Of a DNA stretch of 46,599 nucleotides, positions 17,134 to 25,407 are shown piece after piece. A program made the translations under genes and the position numbers. The DNA lies in contig JACCWM010000006.1 in NCBI GenBank assembly GCA_013697635.1, positions 1-46,599 on the forward strand, written 5' to 3'. Source of the DNA: Lujinxingiaceae bacterium. GTDB taxonomy: Bacteria; Myxococcota_A; Bradymonadia; Bradymonadales; Bradymonadaceae. Each line of letters opens with the position of its first letter. The first letter of the stretch is position 1. A model generated the notes under the pieces. It was not told the DNA's origin. It saw only the letters and a list, made by a program, of their open reading frames with translations, and did not search any database.

Positions 17134-17979
17134 CTATTCGGTTTCGAAGACCACCAGCTTGGCGCCGTCGGGGCCGTCGACGACGTGAGTATAGCCGCTG
17201 AGTCCAGCGGCATCGCCGAGGTAGGTACAGACCGTGGCCGCGCGTGGAGCGCAGGCATCGGCGTGCACGACCGTGCAGCGCATCACGGTCTCAGTGCCAC
17301 AGTTTGAGCAGGCCGCGTCGCTGAGCTGCTCGACCTCTGCTTCGAGTTCGTCGGACCATGGGTTCTCGGCGGCGTCTTCGCAGGCGGTCGCCAGGCAGGT
17401 GTCAAAACCCTTGCACTGCTCGGGGGCCGCGCTGCAGCCGGGCTGCTTTAAGGCGCACTGCGCCGCCATGGCTCGCACAGCCTTGAGCTCATGACAGCCA
17501 TCTTCGAACAGTTGACTCGCAGCCTGCATAGCGCAGTACCCCTGAGAACATTCGTCGGTCTCCGAGAGCAGCAGACTCGCCGCCGGCCAATCCTCGCCGT
17601 CGTCTTCGAAGGCGAGCTCATCGATGTCGTAACCAAAGGAGACGAAGTCCCAGCTATGGTCGCCGCCGCTGCCATGGCTCTGCTCCTCGTTTCTGCACCC
17701 GTGCAGCGTCTGGGTGCAAAGCGTCGACGCCGCAACGATCTGGCAGCGTTCACCATCTGGATCAAAGACGCTCACGCCTTGCAAAAAGAGCTCCACGTAA
17801 GCCCTGCGGCGCACGTCGAGCTCCTGGCTAAGCGCGGCTTCGTCAAGCTCGGCCCTGCTCGGCGAAGCCGCTTTGGCCACTGCAGGCGCGGTCAACGATG
17901 AATTAGGCGTACTTTGTTGACCGCCGCAGCCGGCGAGCAGGCAAAGCGAGAGAATTGCGAGGATCGACGAGCGCTTCAT
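17134..17979 (-). CDS. Cys-rich lipoprotein of unknown function
   Basis: The ATG at 17979 gives a clean lipoprotein signal, MKRSSILAILSLCLLAGC, with the lipidated Cys in LAGC; the frame continues upstream but that part has no signal. The mature protein has about 263 residues with many Cys (CQIVAASTLC, CSQGYCAM, CALKQPGC, CKGFDTCLATAC, CSNCG). It probably forms a disulfide-stabilised envelope protein. Paired Cys in helices (FDTCLATACEDAAE) resemble the Cys-helix repeats of other deltaproteobacterial lipoproteins. I do not recognise the family and no catalytic motif is visible. Confidence 0.6.
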   Translation of the reverse strand: MKRSSILAILSLCLLAGCGGQQSTPNSSLTAPAVAKAASPSRAELDEAALSQELDVRRRAYVELFLQGVSVFDPDGERCQIVAASTLCTQTLHGCRNEEQSHGSGGDHSWDFVSFGYDIDELAFEDDGEDWPAASLLLSETDECSQGYCAMQAASQLFEDGCHELKAVRAMAAQCALKQPGCSAAPEQCKGFDTCLATACEDAAENPWSDELEAEVEQLSDAACSNCGTETVMRCTVVHADACAPRAATVCTYLGDAAGLSGYTHVVDGPDGAKLVVFETE

Positions 17980-18043
17980 CGGTGAACTTCTGTTGAGAGG
18001 TAGCAATAAAATCGCCCGGGACATCAAGACCTGCTGCTGGGCC

Positions 18044-18853
18044 TCAGGGTACCTTTACCACGAGCACCGGGCGCGGCGTGCGCCGGATCACGCGTTGAGT
18101 ATGCGTGCCGCTAATCAGATCGACCACGCCGTCTTGGCCGCGCGTGGCCATGGCGATCAGGTCGATATTCTTGTCCTCGCAGGTTTTGCTGATCACGTCA
18201 GCGAGCAGGCCCTGGGCGTTGATTTTATGGTAGCGCCGCCCGGCACGCTCGGGGGTCGTGATGTGCTCGAGGATCTCGGCATCACCGACGCGCAGCAGGT
18301 AGATGTCGACGTCGTCGATGGCGAGCTGGTCGAGCAGCCGGGTCAGCCCGCCGATCGCCTCGCGTGCCTCGTCACCGTCGCCGACCGGCACCAGCACCCG
18401 GTTCAGTGTGATCTTGCCCTTCGCGTCGATCAGCCCTGGCTCACCGATATGCACCACCAGCGTGGGCACGTGCGTCTCGAGCGCGACGACCTCCGAGACG
18501 CTGCCGCGAAACTTGCGCGGTTCGCCTTGCTGCATGCGCGTGCCGACGATCAGCAGGTCGGGGCGAAGCTCCTCGATTATCTTGATCAGCATGTTGCGCG
18601 GGTGATTTTGACGCTCATAGACCAACGTATCGTGCTCAAATTGCTCGACGCTCGTGCCCCACTTCTCAAAGACCTCGAGAAACTCGGGCAGCTCCGTCTG
18701 GGCGCTGCCGTCGGCGGCGTGCAAGGAGACCAGCCGGCCACTACCCGCGAGCGCAAGCGCAATGGCCTGCTCAAACACCGGCTGGCTGTCGGCCAGCAGA
18801 TCCGTAGCGTGCAAAATCACAAACTCATCGGTGTTTCGGGGGCGCGACGTCAT
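18044..18853 (-). CDS. Tandem-domain universal stress protein
   Basis: From the ATG at 18853 (AAGGA 8 bases upstream) the protein has 269 residues and two USP domains. Domain 1 runs from FVILHATDLL to LLIVGTRMQQGEPRKFRGS and TLVVH; domain 2 runs from NRVLVPVGDGDEA to LIAMATRGQDGVVDLISGTH and PVLVVKVP. Domain 2 keeps an ATP-loop-like GxxGxxxxxxxGT pattern; domain 1 is less perfect (GEPRKFRGS). USPs bind ATP or are regulatory under starvation, anoxia or NO stress. The gene stands alone, divergent from a lipoprotein gene, with a large inverted repeat between the two. Confidence 0.85.
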   Translation of the reverse strand: MTSRPRNTDEFVILHATDLLADSQPVFEQAIALALAGSGRLVSLHAADGSAQTELPEFLEVFEKWGTSVEQFEHDTLVYERQNHPRNMLIKIIEELRPDLLIVGTRMQQGEPRKFRGSVSEVVALETHVPTLVVHIGEPGLIDAKGKITLNRVLVPVGDGDEAREAIGGLTRLLDQLAIDDVDIYLLRVGDAEILEHITTPERAGRRYHKINAQGLLADVISKTCEDKNIDLIAMATRGQDGVVDLISGTHTQRVIRRTPRPVLVVKVP

Positions 18854-18970
18854 AACGAAAATCCTTGGGCTAGTGGAGTCGAACATCTGAGTTGCCGGAC
18901 ACGATAGCGAAAATGCAACGCTCATGCCAGTGATGTGCGCCACCACACTCCCGGGACCAATCACACCGTG

Positions 18971-19056
18971 GCGCCTCATGCCGGCTCACGCAATGGCTTC
19001 GAGAGGGGCGCAAACCGTGCGTGGGCCGGCATGAGGCGCAAGATCTGCGCCTCTCG
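18971..19056. other. Long inverted repeat with alternative pairing
   Basis: A 15-bp perfect inverted repeat (GCGCCTCATGCCGGC at 18971-18985 with its complement at 19025-19039) is extended inward by CACGCA/TGCGTG (18987-18992 with 19018-19023). One T/G mismatch lies between them and would be a G-U pair in RNA. This gives about 22 stem positions around a 25-base loop. Part of the loop (CGAGAGGGGCGCA, 19000-19012) can instead pair with TGCGCCTCTCG (19046-19056), so two mutually exclusive structures are possible. It lies in the leader of the lipoprotein gene at 19168 and upstream of the divergent stress-protein gene. The remaining bases of the 314-base gap show nothing clear. Confidence 0.65.
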
Positions 19057-19167
19057 GAGTCGAGCTTGGCCGGGCAGCATTGAGCGATTGGAGCAGGGCT
19101 AATTGTGCACGCACGTGTGTTTATTTTTTCGTTCAATGACGTCTGACACAGACCCCGGAGAGACTCG

Positions 19168-19932
19168 ATGCGCACCGTGATGACAGCCGTGTTCTTTGTG
19201 GCGCTGGCCGCCGCCTGCAACGACAACGACGACCCACCTTCGGGCGACGATACGCTCACCTTTAGCTACGATTTTCGTGACGGTGAGCAGGGCTGGCAGG
19301 CCGATTACTCCGACTACAGCGTGGGAATGGAGCAGAGCCTGGCCTTTCGCAGCGAGCTCGAAGCGCTGCCCGAAGAGCTCGAGCGCGATGGCACGGGCTT
19401 TTACTTTCACAGTCGAAACGTCTCCGACGACATCTTCATGTTTTTGAAGCGCCGCCTGGGGCCCGACGACGGCATCGTGGCCAACACGAGCTATGCGCTG
19501 AGCTATCGCATTCTCTTTGCCTCCAACGCCGCTTCCGGCTGTGTGGGCATCGGCGGTGCTCCGGGCGAATCGGTCTTCATGAAGGCCGGCGCCACGGATG
19601 AGGAACCCGAGGCCGTGCTCGTCGAAGACGACGGCCTCGAGCAGATCCGCATGAGCGTCGACAAGGGCAATCAGCGCCAGGATGGGCCGGCAGCGAGCTT
19701 CGTCGGTGATGTCGCAAACCCCATCCCTTGCGAAGAGGTCAACGGGCTAGACGACGCCCCTTATGTGGCCATCGAGCGCGAGCACGTCCACGATCACAGC
19801 GTCACCTCCACCGAGGACGCCGAGCTTTGGCTGCTCGTTGGCACGGACTCCGGCTTCGAGGGGGTGAACACGCTCTATTACCTCGAGATCGACGTCCGGC
19901 TCGAGCCCATCGACGCCTCAGCGGGCGACTGA
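19168..19932 (+). CDS. Lipoprotein of unknown function
   Basis: The ATG at 19168 follows GGAG by 7 bases. The N-terminus MRTVMTAVFFVALAAAC is a short lipoprotein signal, with the Cys followed by Asn/Asp-rich residues (NDNDDPPSGDD). The mature part (about 237 residues) is acidic and beta-rich: FSYDFRDGEQGWQADYSDYS is a start typical of jelly-roll carbohydrate-binding or 'sugar-binding-like' exported domains, and the C-terminal part includes WLLVGTDSGFEGVNTLYYLEID. No catalytic residues are recognised. It may bind a polysaccharide or act as an envelope sensor. The family is unknown to me; confidence in the gene itself is high. Confidence 0.65.
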   Translation: MRTVMTAVFFVALAAACNDNDDPPSGDDTLTFSYDFRDGEQGWQADYSDYSVGMEQSLAFRSELEALPEELERDGTGFYFHSRNVSDDIFMFLKRRLGPDDGIVANTSYALSYRILFASNAASGCVGIGGAPGESVFMKAGATDEEPEAVLVEDDGLEQIRMSVDKGNQRQDGPAASFVGDVANPIPCEEVNGLDDAPYVAIEREHVHDHSVTSTEDAELWLLVGTDSGFEGVNTLYYLEIDVRLEPIDASAGD

Positions 19933-19948
19933 GCAAGGCGTCTTAGCG

Positions 19949-21964
19949 CTACAAGACGCCTTCCCGAATCCCCGTAGACCGCACGATCTTGCGCGTCGCT
20001 CCGAGGGCTAGCAGCGCGGTGTTGCCGTAGACGGTGACCGACTTCGATGCGCGCGTGATGCCGGTATAGAGCAGCTCGCGCGTGAGCAGCTGCATGTCAT
20101 CGTTGGGCAAGACGAGGGCGATGTGGGGGTACTCGGAGCCCTGGCTCTTGTGGGTCGTAATCGCGTAGCTGAGCTCGAGGGCGTGCTGGATGCGTTCGAG
20201 ATCGATGATGTGGTAGTGCCCGGCCTCGGTGCCAGGAAAGACCGCACTTTTTTGCAGGCGGCCGGTGTCGGGCAAGCGCACGTTGAGGATCACGCCCTGG
20301 TCGCCGTTGAAGATCGCGTTCACATAGTCATTGCGCAGCATCATCACCGGCTCGCCGACGTGAAAGTTCATCGGGCGCTGGCCGATCTGGTCGTCGCTAC
20401 GATGGCGTTTGGCCAAAGAGGCGTTGATGTGTTCGGTGCCGGTTCGCTTGTGGTGGGTGAAGCACAGGATGCGGGCACGGTCGTGTCGCTCGAAGATCTC
20501 GGCGACCTGGTCGGCGTCGTCCACAACGAAGCTGCTGGCGTCAGCGTTGAGCAGAAAGCCTTTGAGGCTTTTGAGCGCATTGACGGTGGCGTTGTCAAGG
20601 CTGAGGTGGCGTTTGAACCAGTGGTCGAGAAATTTTTCGATGTCTGCCGAGTCGATCGCTTCGACGCCGTCGTAGCTCAGCGTCGAAAGGGTGGGACGCG
20701 GCGTGAGAGCGGCGATCGTGGCCGAAGCGTCGCCCGCATTGATCGCGGTGGCGAGGATGCCGATGGGGTTCTGGGCGCCAAAGCGGTGGCCCTGGGTGAG
20801 CCGCGTCGCGGCCAGGCCGGGGTGGGCTAAATGTTCGGTGGGGATGAGGTCGCGAAAGACGGCGCCGGAGCTCACCGAGGGGAGCTGGTCGGCGTCTCCA
20901 ATCAAGAGCAGGCGCGCGGTCGGTTTGAGCGCGCTGGTAAGCGCGGACATCAAGGAGAGGTCGAGCATCGAGGACTCGTCGATGATCACGACCTCGGCGC
21001 TCAGCAGGTTTCGCGCGTTGAAGTAGAAGTAGTCGCGTGCGTGTACATAGCCGAGCAGACGGTGCACGGTGCTGGGCTCGGCAAGCCCGCTGCGAAGAAC
21101 CATGTCGTCGTCGGTGAGGCCGCAGCTTGCGTCGATCTCGTTGAAGCTGCGTTGGATCGACTGCCAGAGGCGGTTGGCAGCCTTGCCCGTAGGTGCGGCC
21201 ATCGCGATCTGCTGGGGCTCGAGGCCAAGGCGCGTGAGCAGGCGCAGGATCGAGAGTACCAGCGTCGTTTTGCCCGTGCCTGGACCGCCGGAGATCACAA
21301 CCAACGGAGCATGGACACTGGCGACCATCGCGTCGCGTTGGCGCTCGCTGATCTCAAATTGGACGTGGGTGGCGACGTCGTCGGCGGCGCTGGCGACCTG
21401 CGCGCAATCGTAGGTCGTGGCGGCGCTGGTGAGCAGCTCTTGAAGCCGCGCGATGAGCGTCTGCTCGGCGCGGTAGGTCTGCTCGATATAGATGAAGTCG
21501 TCGCGATGAATCAGCGGCTTATAGGTGCCCGATTTGCCAAGAATGAGGTCGAGTTTGTGGCTTGTGACGAGCTCTCGCATACGCATGTGCAGCGCGCTCG
21601 CGCCGGGCAAGGCCGGGCAGCTCAAGTCGGTGGCGCGGCGCTCATTGACGGCTGCGCAAAGGCGCTCGAGGGCCGCGTGCAGATAGCTCTCGGAGGGCAC
21701 GCCGTGATTAAATCCGGTGTCGTAGCGTGTGCTTCCGTCGGCCTGGGCCATCAGGCTGACGAGCACGAGCAGGCTCGCAGCGAGCTGGTCGTCCGCATCG
21801 AGGCCGGGTTGCAGGCTGGCCAGATCGCTCGCCAGCCAGACCAGCGCCGGGTCGAGGTAAAAGTCGCCAACGATCTGCGTCAGAGCGCGCTGGCGAGCAT
21901 GAGTGTCGGGTGCCAGGGCAGCGGCAAAGCGTGCGCGCAGCGTTCCGGTTGGCGTGAGCTTCAT
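19949..21964 (-). CDS. recD: RecBCD exonuclease subunit RecD (5'-3' helicase)
   Basis: From the ATG at 21964, which overlaps the recB stop by ATGA, the protein has 671 residues. It is an SF1B helicase with Walker A VISGGPGTGKTT (near residue 226), Walker B VVIIDESSMLD, motif LIGDADQLPSV, and C-terminal SYAITTHKSQGSEYP plus LLYTGITRASKSV. The N-terminal part matches RecD (LTQIVGDFYLDPALVWLA). RecD is the fast 5'-3' motor of the RecBCD complex that resects double-strand breaks and degrades linear foreign DNA. It is the last gene of the recC-recB-recD operon. Confidence 0.93.
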   Translation of the reverse strand: MKLTPTGTLRARFAAALAPDTHARQRALTQIVGDFYLDPALVWLASDLASLQPGLDADDQLAASLLVLVSLMAQADGSTRYDTGFNHGVPSESYLHAALERLCAAVNERRATDLSCPALPGASALHMRMRELVTSHKLDLILGKSGTYKPLIHRDDFIYIEQTYRAEQTLIARLQELLTSAATTYDCAQVASAADDVATHVQFEISERQRDAMVASVHAPLVVISGGPGTGKTTLVLSILRLLTRLGLEPQQIAMAAPTGKAANRLWQSIQRSFNEIDASCGLTDDDMVLRSGLAEPSTVHRLLGYVHARDYFYFNARNLLSAEVVIIDESSMLDLSLMSALTSALKPTARLLLIGDADQLPSVSSGAVFRDLIPTEHLAHPGLAATRLTQGHRFGAQNPIGILATAINAGDASATIAALTPRPTLSTLSYDGVEAIDSADIEKFLDHWFKRHLSLDNATVNALKSLKGFLLNADASSFVVDDADQVAEIFERHDRARILCFTHHKRTGTEHINASLAKRHRSDDQIGQRPMNFHVGEPVMMLRNDYVNAIFNGDQGVILNVRLPDTGRLQKSAVFPGTEAGHYHIIDLERIQHALELSYAITTHKSQGSEYPHIALVLPNDDMQLLTRELLYTGITRASKSVTVYGNTALLALGATRKIVRSTGIREGVL

Positions 21965-24900
21965 GGCGTCACCTCGAGAGTCTGTGAAGATGGCGTGTTC
22001 GTTTTGGCGAGCTCGACGAAGCCCGCTCGCAAAAGCTCGTCCCACTTTTGGTCGTCTTGTTCGAGCGCGCTCTGAAGCGCAAAGACTTGATCCCAGGGCA
22101 CCTTCTCGAAATAAACGCCGTGGCCAGGATGCTCGCCCATGCCGCGCACGAAGAAGTAGCAAAAGCCGCCAAAGCGCGCCTCGTAGCTGGCCTCGTCGCT
22201 AATGGCGAGCATGCGCACGGTAGCCAGCGTGTAGATGGCGGCCTGGGTGGAGTACTTCTCCTCGACGCAGGCACGTACGGCTGTCAGTGAGTAGTCGTCG
22301 AGGTGGTCGCTCTTCCAGTCGGCGAAATAGGTCTTGCCCTCGTGCTCAAAGAGCAGGTCGACGAAGCCATGGGCAAAAGCGCGCCCGGCAATCGGAAAGA
22401 CAAAGCGCACTTCACGCGCGAAACGCGTCATCGCCGCGAGCTGAAAGCGCGACGAGTTCGGAAGCGCGATCGAGGCGGTCAGCGCGTCGTAGATCAGGCT
22501 GTAGGGCTCATCGCCGAGCTGCTCGGCCGTATAGCCAAAGCGTGTGCTCACGCTGGCATAAATGCGCTGCACAGGCTCGAGCGCGCGCCAGGCGTCGATG
22601 CTCTCGGCCTTGTGCAGAGCGTCAAAATCAAGGTGCTCGAGCAGCTCATGGATGAACGAGCCGCCGTTCGTGCCACGAATCGGCGAGAAGTATCGGGGCG
22701 TCGCCTCAACCGTGTCGTCTTCAAAGACACTGTCGTCATCGTTCTCGTCATACTCCGTGTCCAGCAAGGCCTGGTCTGTGTCGCCGGTCTTGCCATCTTT
22801 GTGGCTGTCGTGGCGCGGGCGAAGGCTGGAGTAGGAGGCCATGACCAGGGGTTTTTGGCGAAGCGCGTCCAGGCCCAGCACTTGTGTGGCCGCAGCCGTA
22901 GCTGCGGGAGCGGACCATTCATCGAGGTCCTCGAGCTCGCAGCGCGCGCGGCCGTGGGGCTCTAACACCGGCTGGCATGAGGTGATGCAAAACTGAGCTG
23001 CGTCGAGGCTGCGGGCTCTGGCGACGACCTCGTCGAGGCGATGGAGCACCGGAGCGTAGTCGCCGCCCTGGGGGCGGTACTTAAAGGCGTAATAAGGCAG
23101 GTAGAGGCGCACGCGCGCGCGCGTCAAGGCCACATACATCAGCCGTTCAGCCTCTTCGCGCTTGTAGGCAGCGCTGAGCGCATTAACCTCCTTGGGCGAG
23201 GGCTTGGGATCTTCCAAAAACGCAGAGTGGTTCAAGCATTCAACTTTCTCGCGTTGTTGGGAGTTCTTTGCAGCCGGCGCGACGAAAATACGTCGTCCCG
23301 AATTGCTGGCGTTGAAGCCACCGAAGACGAAGACGACGTCGGCCTCGAGGCCTTTACTCTTATGAATCGTCATGATCTGCACGGCGCCGCGATCGGACTC
23401 GAGGCGTTGTATGCCGTCGTCCTCGCCGACCGGGCTCTCGCGCGCGTCGATGCAGGCCTGGAACCAGGAGATCAAGTCGGCGAGCTGGCATTGAGAGTCG
23501 CCGGCTCGTCGTGTCAGGGTTTCGAACAGGTGTTGATAGTTCGTCAACGCGCGCTCACCGCTGGCGAGCAAAAGCTCGCGGCGAAGCAGCCCACTGTCTT
23601 GGAGCACCGAGCTGAACAGTTGGCGATACTTGCGCCGGCGAGCCAGGCTCTTCCAGGTGGCGAGCCGCGCGCGCGGCGCGTGGGCCACGTTTTCGAGCGC
23701 GTCATAGCGCTCGATGTCGTCGAGTGGGACTGCAAAAAACGGCGTCAGATAGGCTCGAAGGCGCTTGGGACGATCCGTGGATGCGTCGATCGCGGCCAAC
23801 AAATCGGCGATGTCCTGGGCTTCGTTGGTTTGAAACAGGCCCTCCTGGCGATAGAAGGCAAAGGGAATGTGGTAGTGGCGCAAAACGCGCCCAATCAGCG
23901 CCCCCTCGCTGCGGCTGCGCGTGAGCACGAAGATGTCGCCGGGCAGAATCGACAGGTCTTCGTTACCCTCACAATCAAAGCGCTTATTCTTCGGTTGGCG
24001 TTCGACATGCAGGCGATCTTTTCCATCGAGGATGCCGAGAATTGCTTGCGCGATAGCCTGCGCAAAGGAGAGCTTGAGCACCCCGGCTTTTGCTGCCTCC
24101 GTGTCCAGGTGCAAGATCTCGATCGCTGCAGGCGTCCTCTGTCCGTCCGCCCGAGACAGGCGCGGCAGGCTTCTGCCCGGTGCGCCGCCGTGCTTTACCG
24201 GATTGGGATAGTCGTTGGGCTGCCTGAAAACTGCCTTCTTTGTGCCGTCGGCCAGAACGTGATTGTAGGCATCAATCATGGCCTCGCTGGAGCGATAGTT
24301 CACGTTGAGCACGATAGGCTCACGCGCCAGACTCTTGACGGCCCCAAAATAGGTGTCGATGTCGGCGCCGCGAAATCCATAGATCGCCTGCTTGGGATCA
24401 CCGATCAGGTAGAGGATGTTTTGGTCGCCGCTGTCGACGAAGATGCGCTGCGCGATCTGCCACTGCACGGGGTCGGTGTCTTGAAACTCGTCAATGAGCC
24501 CAAAACGAAATTGTGCGCGCAGCGCGTTGACCAGATTGCGTCCATGCTTGTCGTCACCAGCCAGGGTGGCGCTGACCATCGTGAGCATGTCGTCGTAGGT
24601 GTAGCAGCCCTGCGCCCGTTTGTGGCGCAAGATCTCGTCATTGACCGCGTGCTCGAAGAGCTGAAGCACGGCCGTCTTGAAGCGAGCCAGGTTGATCTTG
24701 GGTAAGTCCGACGTGTCGGGATCGCTCGCCATGATCGTCTGGGCTTGCGCGAGAAGCTCGGGCAACTCATCAACGGGGACCTTGGGCCACAGCGCATAGG
24801 GACTCTTGTGTGACTCGTGCAGGCCGGAGCGAATATTGTCGACACCCCGGGAATCGAAGAACAACCAGGCTTTCAGCCAGGGAAGGAGCTCATCTTTGAC

Positions 24901-25407
24901 GGCATAGGTGTTGCGCAAGATATCGAAATAACAGCGATCGAAGAGTTCTTCGGCGCCAATGAGCTCGCCGCTAAAGAGCTGCTTGTTGTCGAAAGCATGG
25001 GTCATCAGCACGTGTTGGCAGAAGCTGTGGATCGTGAATATCTGGGCGTCGTCAAAGCAATTTAGCGTCTCCTCGAGGTGGTTGCGAGCCGCCTCATCGA
25101 TGGTCCAATACAAATGGGCCTGCTCGGGCGCGGGGGCAACCTTTCGCTCGGCGCTTATGACGAGCACCGACTCGATGCACTTTCGCACGCGCTCGCGCAG
25201 CTCTTCGGTGGCGCGGCGCGTATAGGTGAGCACGAGGATTTCGTTGATCTGAAGCGGCAGCCCGCGCTTGCTCAGCAAGAGGTGCACGACCAGATGCTCG
25301 AGGGTGTACGTCTTCCCGGTTCCAGCAGAAGCCTCGAGCGTCGCATGCGCGTTCAGAGGAATCTCGTTTAAAATAGCAGGCTTAGCGACGTAATGGGTAT
25401 CGGTCAT
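21961..25407 (-). CDS. recB: RecBCD exonuclease subunit RecB (3'-5' helicase-nuclease)
   Basis: The 1148-residue SF1A helicase has Walker A LEASAGTGKTYTLEHL (24-39), LVLTYTRRATEELRERV, Walker B FGLIDEFQDTDPVQW, YLIGDPKQAIYGFRGAD, TIHKSKGLEADVVFV and LMYVALTRARVRLYLP. The C-terminal RecB nuclease domain is intact: GFVDLLFEHEGKTYFADWKSD holds the catalytic Asp and Asp-x-Lys (near 1015-1030). It unwinds 3'-5' and cuts DNA, and loads RecA in the E. coli model. Overlaps of 4 bases with recC (25404-25407) and recD (21961-21964) show translational coupling. Confidence 0.95.
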   Translation of the reverse strand: MTDTHYVAKPAILNEIPLNAHATLEASAGTGKTYTLEHLVVHLLLSKRGLPLQINEILVLTYTRRATEELRERVRKCIESVLVISAERKVAPAPEQAHLYWTIDEAARNHLEETLNCFDDAQIFTIHSFCQHVLMTHAFDNKQLFSGELIGAEELFDRCYFDILRNTYAVKDELLPWLKAWLFFDSRGVDNIRSGLHESHKSPYALWPKVPVDELPELLAQAQTIMASDPDTSDLPKINLARFKTAVLQLFEHAVNDEILRHKRAQGCYTYDDMLTMVSATLAGDDKHGRNLVNALRAQFRFGLIDEFQDTDPVQWQIAQRIFVDSGDQNILYLIGDPKQAIYGFRGADIDTYFGAVKSLAREPIVLNVNYRSSEAMIDAYNHVLADGTKKAVFRQPNDYPNPVKHGGAPGRSLPRLSRADGQRTPAAIEILHLDTEAAKAGVLKLSFAQAIAQAILGILDGKDRLHVERQPKNKRFDCEGNEDLSILPGDIFVLTRSRSEGALIGRVLRHYHIPFAFYRQEGLFQTNEAQDIADLLAAIDASTDRPKRLRAYLTPFFAVPLDDIERYDALENVAHAPRARLATWKSLARRRKYRQLFSSVLQDSGLLRRELLLASGERALTNYQHLFETLTRRAGDSQCQLADLISWFQACIDARESPVGEDDGIQRLESDRGAVQIMTIHKSKGLEADVVFVFGGFNASNSGRRIFVAPAAKNSQQREKVECLNHSAFLEDPKPSPKEVNALSAAYKREEAERLMYVALTRARVRLYLPYYAFKYRPQGGDYAPVLHRLDEVVARARSLDAAQFCITSCQPVLEPHGRARCELEDLDEWSAPAATAAATQVLGLDALRQKPLVMASYSSLRPRHDSHKDGKTGDTDQALLDTEYDENDDDSVFEDDTVEATPRYFSPIRGTNGGSFIHELLEHLDFDALHKAESIDAWRALEPVQRIYASVSTRFGYTAEQLGDEPYSLIYDALTASIALPNSSRFQLAAMTRFAREVRFVFPIAGRAFAHGFVDLLFEHEGKTYFADWKSDHLDDYSLTAVRACVEEKYSTQAAIYTLATVRMLAISDEASYEARFGGFCYFFVRGMGEHPGHGVYFEKVPWDQVFALQSALEQDDQKWDELLRAGFVELAKTNTPSSQTLEVTP

